A stretch of DNA of 64,000 bases, taken from the NCBI GenBank assembly GCA_024345305.1, contig BRON01000009.1, positions 992,001 through 1,056,000 on the forward strand. The letters run 5' to 3'. The notes beneath the pieces are model-generated. The model did not search any database. It was not told the DNA's origin and saw only the letters and a program-made list of their open reading frames with translations. Made by a program: the position numbers and the translations under genes. Source of the DNA: Mrakia gelida. Its lineage: Eukaryota; Basidiomycota; Tremellomycetes; Cystofilobasidiales; Mrakiaceae. Below are positions 61,684 to 64,000 of the stretch, in pieces (the first letter of the stretch is position 1; every line of letters starts with the position of its first letter).

Positions 61684-64000
61684 TCACATCTTCTTCCTCC
61701 TCTTTCCGCCCTTCCCGTCCACCCTTCCTTCCTCCTTCGTCGAATCCAACCCATCAACAGCGACTCTCGCCGCCTCCCGCCTGATCGACTCCTTCACGTT
61801 CGCTCTCCAGTAGATCGACTCCCTCTCTCCTTCGACCAGTTCGAGAATGACCTTCGAGTCCGAAGAGGCGAAGTGGGAGAGAAGGAGTGGAGCGAGGGAG
61901 GGATGAGGAAGCCGAAGGTAGCACTGTGGAAAGAGACGAAGAGGCAAAATGAAACGCGTCAGTTTCTGTTTGACGACGACGAGGTTGCTGAAATGAGGAG
62001 CGAGGGATGTAGGAGAAGCACGAACGGTATCGAGACCTTTGGACCAGTCGACGTAAGTGACCTCCAATCCCTTCGAGATCGTCTCGTCCGAGCGAAGAGC
62101 AGCGTTGAACAGCTCCTTCAACGAGGTCTTGTTGCAGGAGTCGGGGTCGAGTCCTTTGGCGAAGACGAGACACCCTGAAGGGAAGTCTGACGGTGGTTGA
62201 CAGGGAGATATGGTAGGGATGGTAGGAGCGGGTCCCTGAGCCGAAGAAGAAGATCCGTTCTCTGGCTCGACGACGTCCAAAGCGGCGATCCGCACCGCGT
62301 CGAAGCGAATCGACTCCTTGATGTTCATCCAGTAGATTCGTTCTCGTTCGCCTGAGACGAGTTCGGCGAGGATGGGAGGATCTGAGGGAGATATATGGTA
62401 GGCAGGAGTGGAAGTGAGGGAGCTGAGGAGGTGAGAGGCGAGAGAGGGAGTGGAGAGTCGAAGATGGCACTGGAGGGAGCGAAGAGGGCAAGTCGCGGAC
62501 GCGTCAACGAGAGCCGATTCGAGCTTCGAAAAGAAAATTGAACGTACGCTGTCCGATCCTTTGATCCAGTCTACGTAGTCGATCTCCTTTCCTTCTGGTA
62601 GAAGGGAGTTGAAGAGCGTCTTGAGAGCGGTTTTGTTGGTTTGAGGGTCGACGTTTTTGAGGTAGAGGAGACAGGAGGATGGGAATTGAGGGGATGGCGC
62701 TTTGAAGGACGTTGTAGCTTTTGGAGGGTAGTGAGAAGGGGTGTAGGTGTTGGTGGAAGATCGAGAGGAGGGATGGGCGTGAGGAGGCTGGTCGTGGACG
62801 AACGAAGAGGTGGAGGTGGAGGTGCTCGAGAGGTGATGATGGTGGGAGGTGGTGGAAGGGAAGGTGGCGAGATGGGCGACGTATTCCTGCTCGAGACGAG
62901 AGTGCTCGACCCTGGATACAGTGAAAGGAGGTCCGGTTAGAGATGGAGGTCGTCGATATGAAGATCTACAATAAGAGACGGGCGGCTCACTTCTTCAAAA
63001 CCCTGAGGCCAGCGTCGCGAGCTTCCTCCGCTTCCTTCGACACTCCTTCGACTCCCTTGACTGCTCTTTTGCCTCGACCCACAGCTCCATCCCAAGACCA
63101 CTCCTTCAGAACACTCTCAAGAGCGATCTCGTCTCGCAGTACGATCCAGACGAAGTTTCGGTAGATGAGTCCGCCGAACGAGAGGGATTGAACGACGGGT
63201 TGGATCGAGGAGGGCGAGGAAGACTTGAAGAGGGAGATGAGGAAGAGAAGGATTTGAGGGTAGGATCGGAGATGAGGAGGAAGGTTTTCCTGCAGAGAGA
63301 AGATGAGATGGGACCGATCGATCAGTTTCACGTCTCCAAGCGAGGTGACAGGGAGGAAGAAGAGACGACGAACGAGATACAACGTCCTCTCCTCCCATGG
63401 CTCGTCGTTCTTGCCAGATCGAGCTTGTTCCGTCCCCCAATCACACCTGCCGATCTCTATCCCAGGTTCTCCATAGCTCTTGGTTCCTCCCCAAGCCCTT
63501 GGTTCGGTGATCGCGAGCCTGGTTCGAAGAAGACCAGGTGTTCCTAGTTGACGAAGAGCGCGAGTGAGAGTGGGATGAGGAAGAGTAGCGATGGAGGAGA
63601 GGTGAGGGTGGGTGGCGAGGAGGTAGGTGAGAGGTATAACTGTCGACCGAGGTGGGGGCAGCTTCAGCTTCGGCTATGCAAGAAGGAGAGGGAGGGAACG
63701 ACGTACATCCTTCATTTTGGTTTGCTCGAGCGACGAGGTGGAGCTCATCCTTTGTCCAGAGAGCGTGGTCGGAGAAGACGAGCTCCAGCAAAGCAACAGC
63801 TTGGACCTCGACGTCCTTCGATTCGGATACAGAGCGCCTGTCAACCGTTTTGACGTCTGGTACGGGTGTTGGGCGGGCCGGAGCGAGGGTAGAAGGTGAA
63901 GGGGAAGGGAGGGACGTTGAGCTCGACGAAGCTGAAGGAACACCTGCTGTAGAAGGTGGGGGAGGAGGAGGAGGGAGAGCAGAAGCTAGCGAGCTTGACG
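61684..64000 (-). CDS. La-related protein (LARP7/Pof8-like) with tandem xRRM-like repeats, 5' partial
   Basis: Runs off the right edge, which lies in a Pro/Ser-rich N-terminal part. First recognisable block VQAVALLELVFSDHALWTKD and ATLPHPTLTRALRQLG look like a La-motif winged helix. Middle: ENLPPHLRSYPQILLFLISL, LIYRNFVWIVLRDEIALESV. Then two homologous repeats. Repeat A: SCLLYLKNVDPQTNKTALKT, KEIDYVDWIKGSDS, CHLRLSTPSLASHLL, LVSGERERIYWMNIKESIRF. Repeat B: GCLVFAKGLDPDSCNKTSLK, LEVTYVDWSKGLDT, CYLRLPHPSLAPLLLS, LVEGERESIYWRANVKESIR. The Y-V-D-W and G-E-R-E-x-I-Y-W elements are those of the xRRM of LARP7/p65/Pof8, which cap telomerase or 7SK RNA. Ends in a basic tail GKGGKRRKKM. In known members a single xRRM occurs. 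Function in telomerase is inference. Confidence 0.75.

Noticed and set aside
1..64000. tRNA, rRNA, transposon or CRISPR features
   Set aside because: Scanned by eye for cloverleaf B-box sequences, conserved rRNA stretches, terminal inverted repeats, reverse-transcriptase motifs and regularly spaced repeats; none convincing.

Overview
The window is nuclear DNA of an intron-dense fungus. Almost every gene is cut by many short introns (about 50-120 nt) with GTGAGY-type donors, a nearly invariant CTGAC branch site close to the acceptor, and CAG/TAG acceptors. Together with the high G+C and protein families such as a MED19 mediator subunit, a fungal siderophore transporter, an Hv1-type channel and a Pof8/LARP7-like protein, this fits a basidiomycete, most likely a red-yeast type Pucciniomycotina (Rhodotorula/Sporobolomyces-like). 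That placement is inference from gene architecture and not from a marker gene. I saw no rRNA, tRNA, transposon or CRISPR.

Layout. 0-12.4 kb: 3' end of a siderophore transporter, a von Willebrand A protein with a Q/G/Y-rich N-terminus, a small membrane protein, an NmrA-like Rossmann protein, an ETFRF1/LYRM5-like LYR protein head-to-head with a LARGE-like glycosyltransferase, and a ZNF830-like protein without its zinc finger. 12.7-27.2 kb: an F-box-like gene (copy 1), the mitochondrial calcium uniporter, a VNX1-type vacuolar cation/H+ exchanger, a bZIP factor and a VAP/SCS2 ER contact-site protein. 27.2-32.8 kb is the most disturbed part: a secreted Cys-containing protein whose reading frame does not reach its ATG, F-box-like copy 3, a small membrane protein and the decayed copy 2 on the opposite strand. 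32.9-49.5 kb: an ING/PHD chromatin reader, ERG28, MED19, a full-length ABCB transporter with more than 20 introns, and a DHA2-type MFS transporter. 50-64 kb, nearly all on the minus strand: a GLTSCR1-domain protein, an Hv1-like proton channel, an AMSH-type JAMM deubiquitinase, a homeodomain factor and a La-related protein with two tandem xRRM-like repeats that runs off the window.

Most genes are unrelated housekeeping, transport or regulatory genes without operon logic. Several functions nevertheless pair up: MCU and VNX1 both move Ca2+ or other cations, ERG28 and MED19 share a 211-bp divergent promoter, and two MFS carriers, an ABC exporter and a proton channel concern transport across membranes.

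The points most worth a second look are (1) three dispersed F-box-like paralogs, each carrying a different lesion; (2) a homeodomain whose WFQNRR recognition helix is spread over five exons, including 5-nt and 7-nt micro-exons; (3) tandem xRRM-like domains in the La-related protein; (4) a fungal Hv1 channel with a Lys as the third S4 charge; (5) strong over-representation of the palindrome GACGCGTC, mostly in introns and intergenic DNA; (6) long G/C homopolymers confined to introns. All gene models were spliced by eye; exon edges are supported by motif continuity, not by transcripts.
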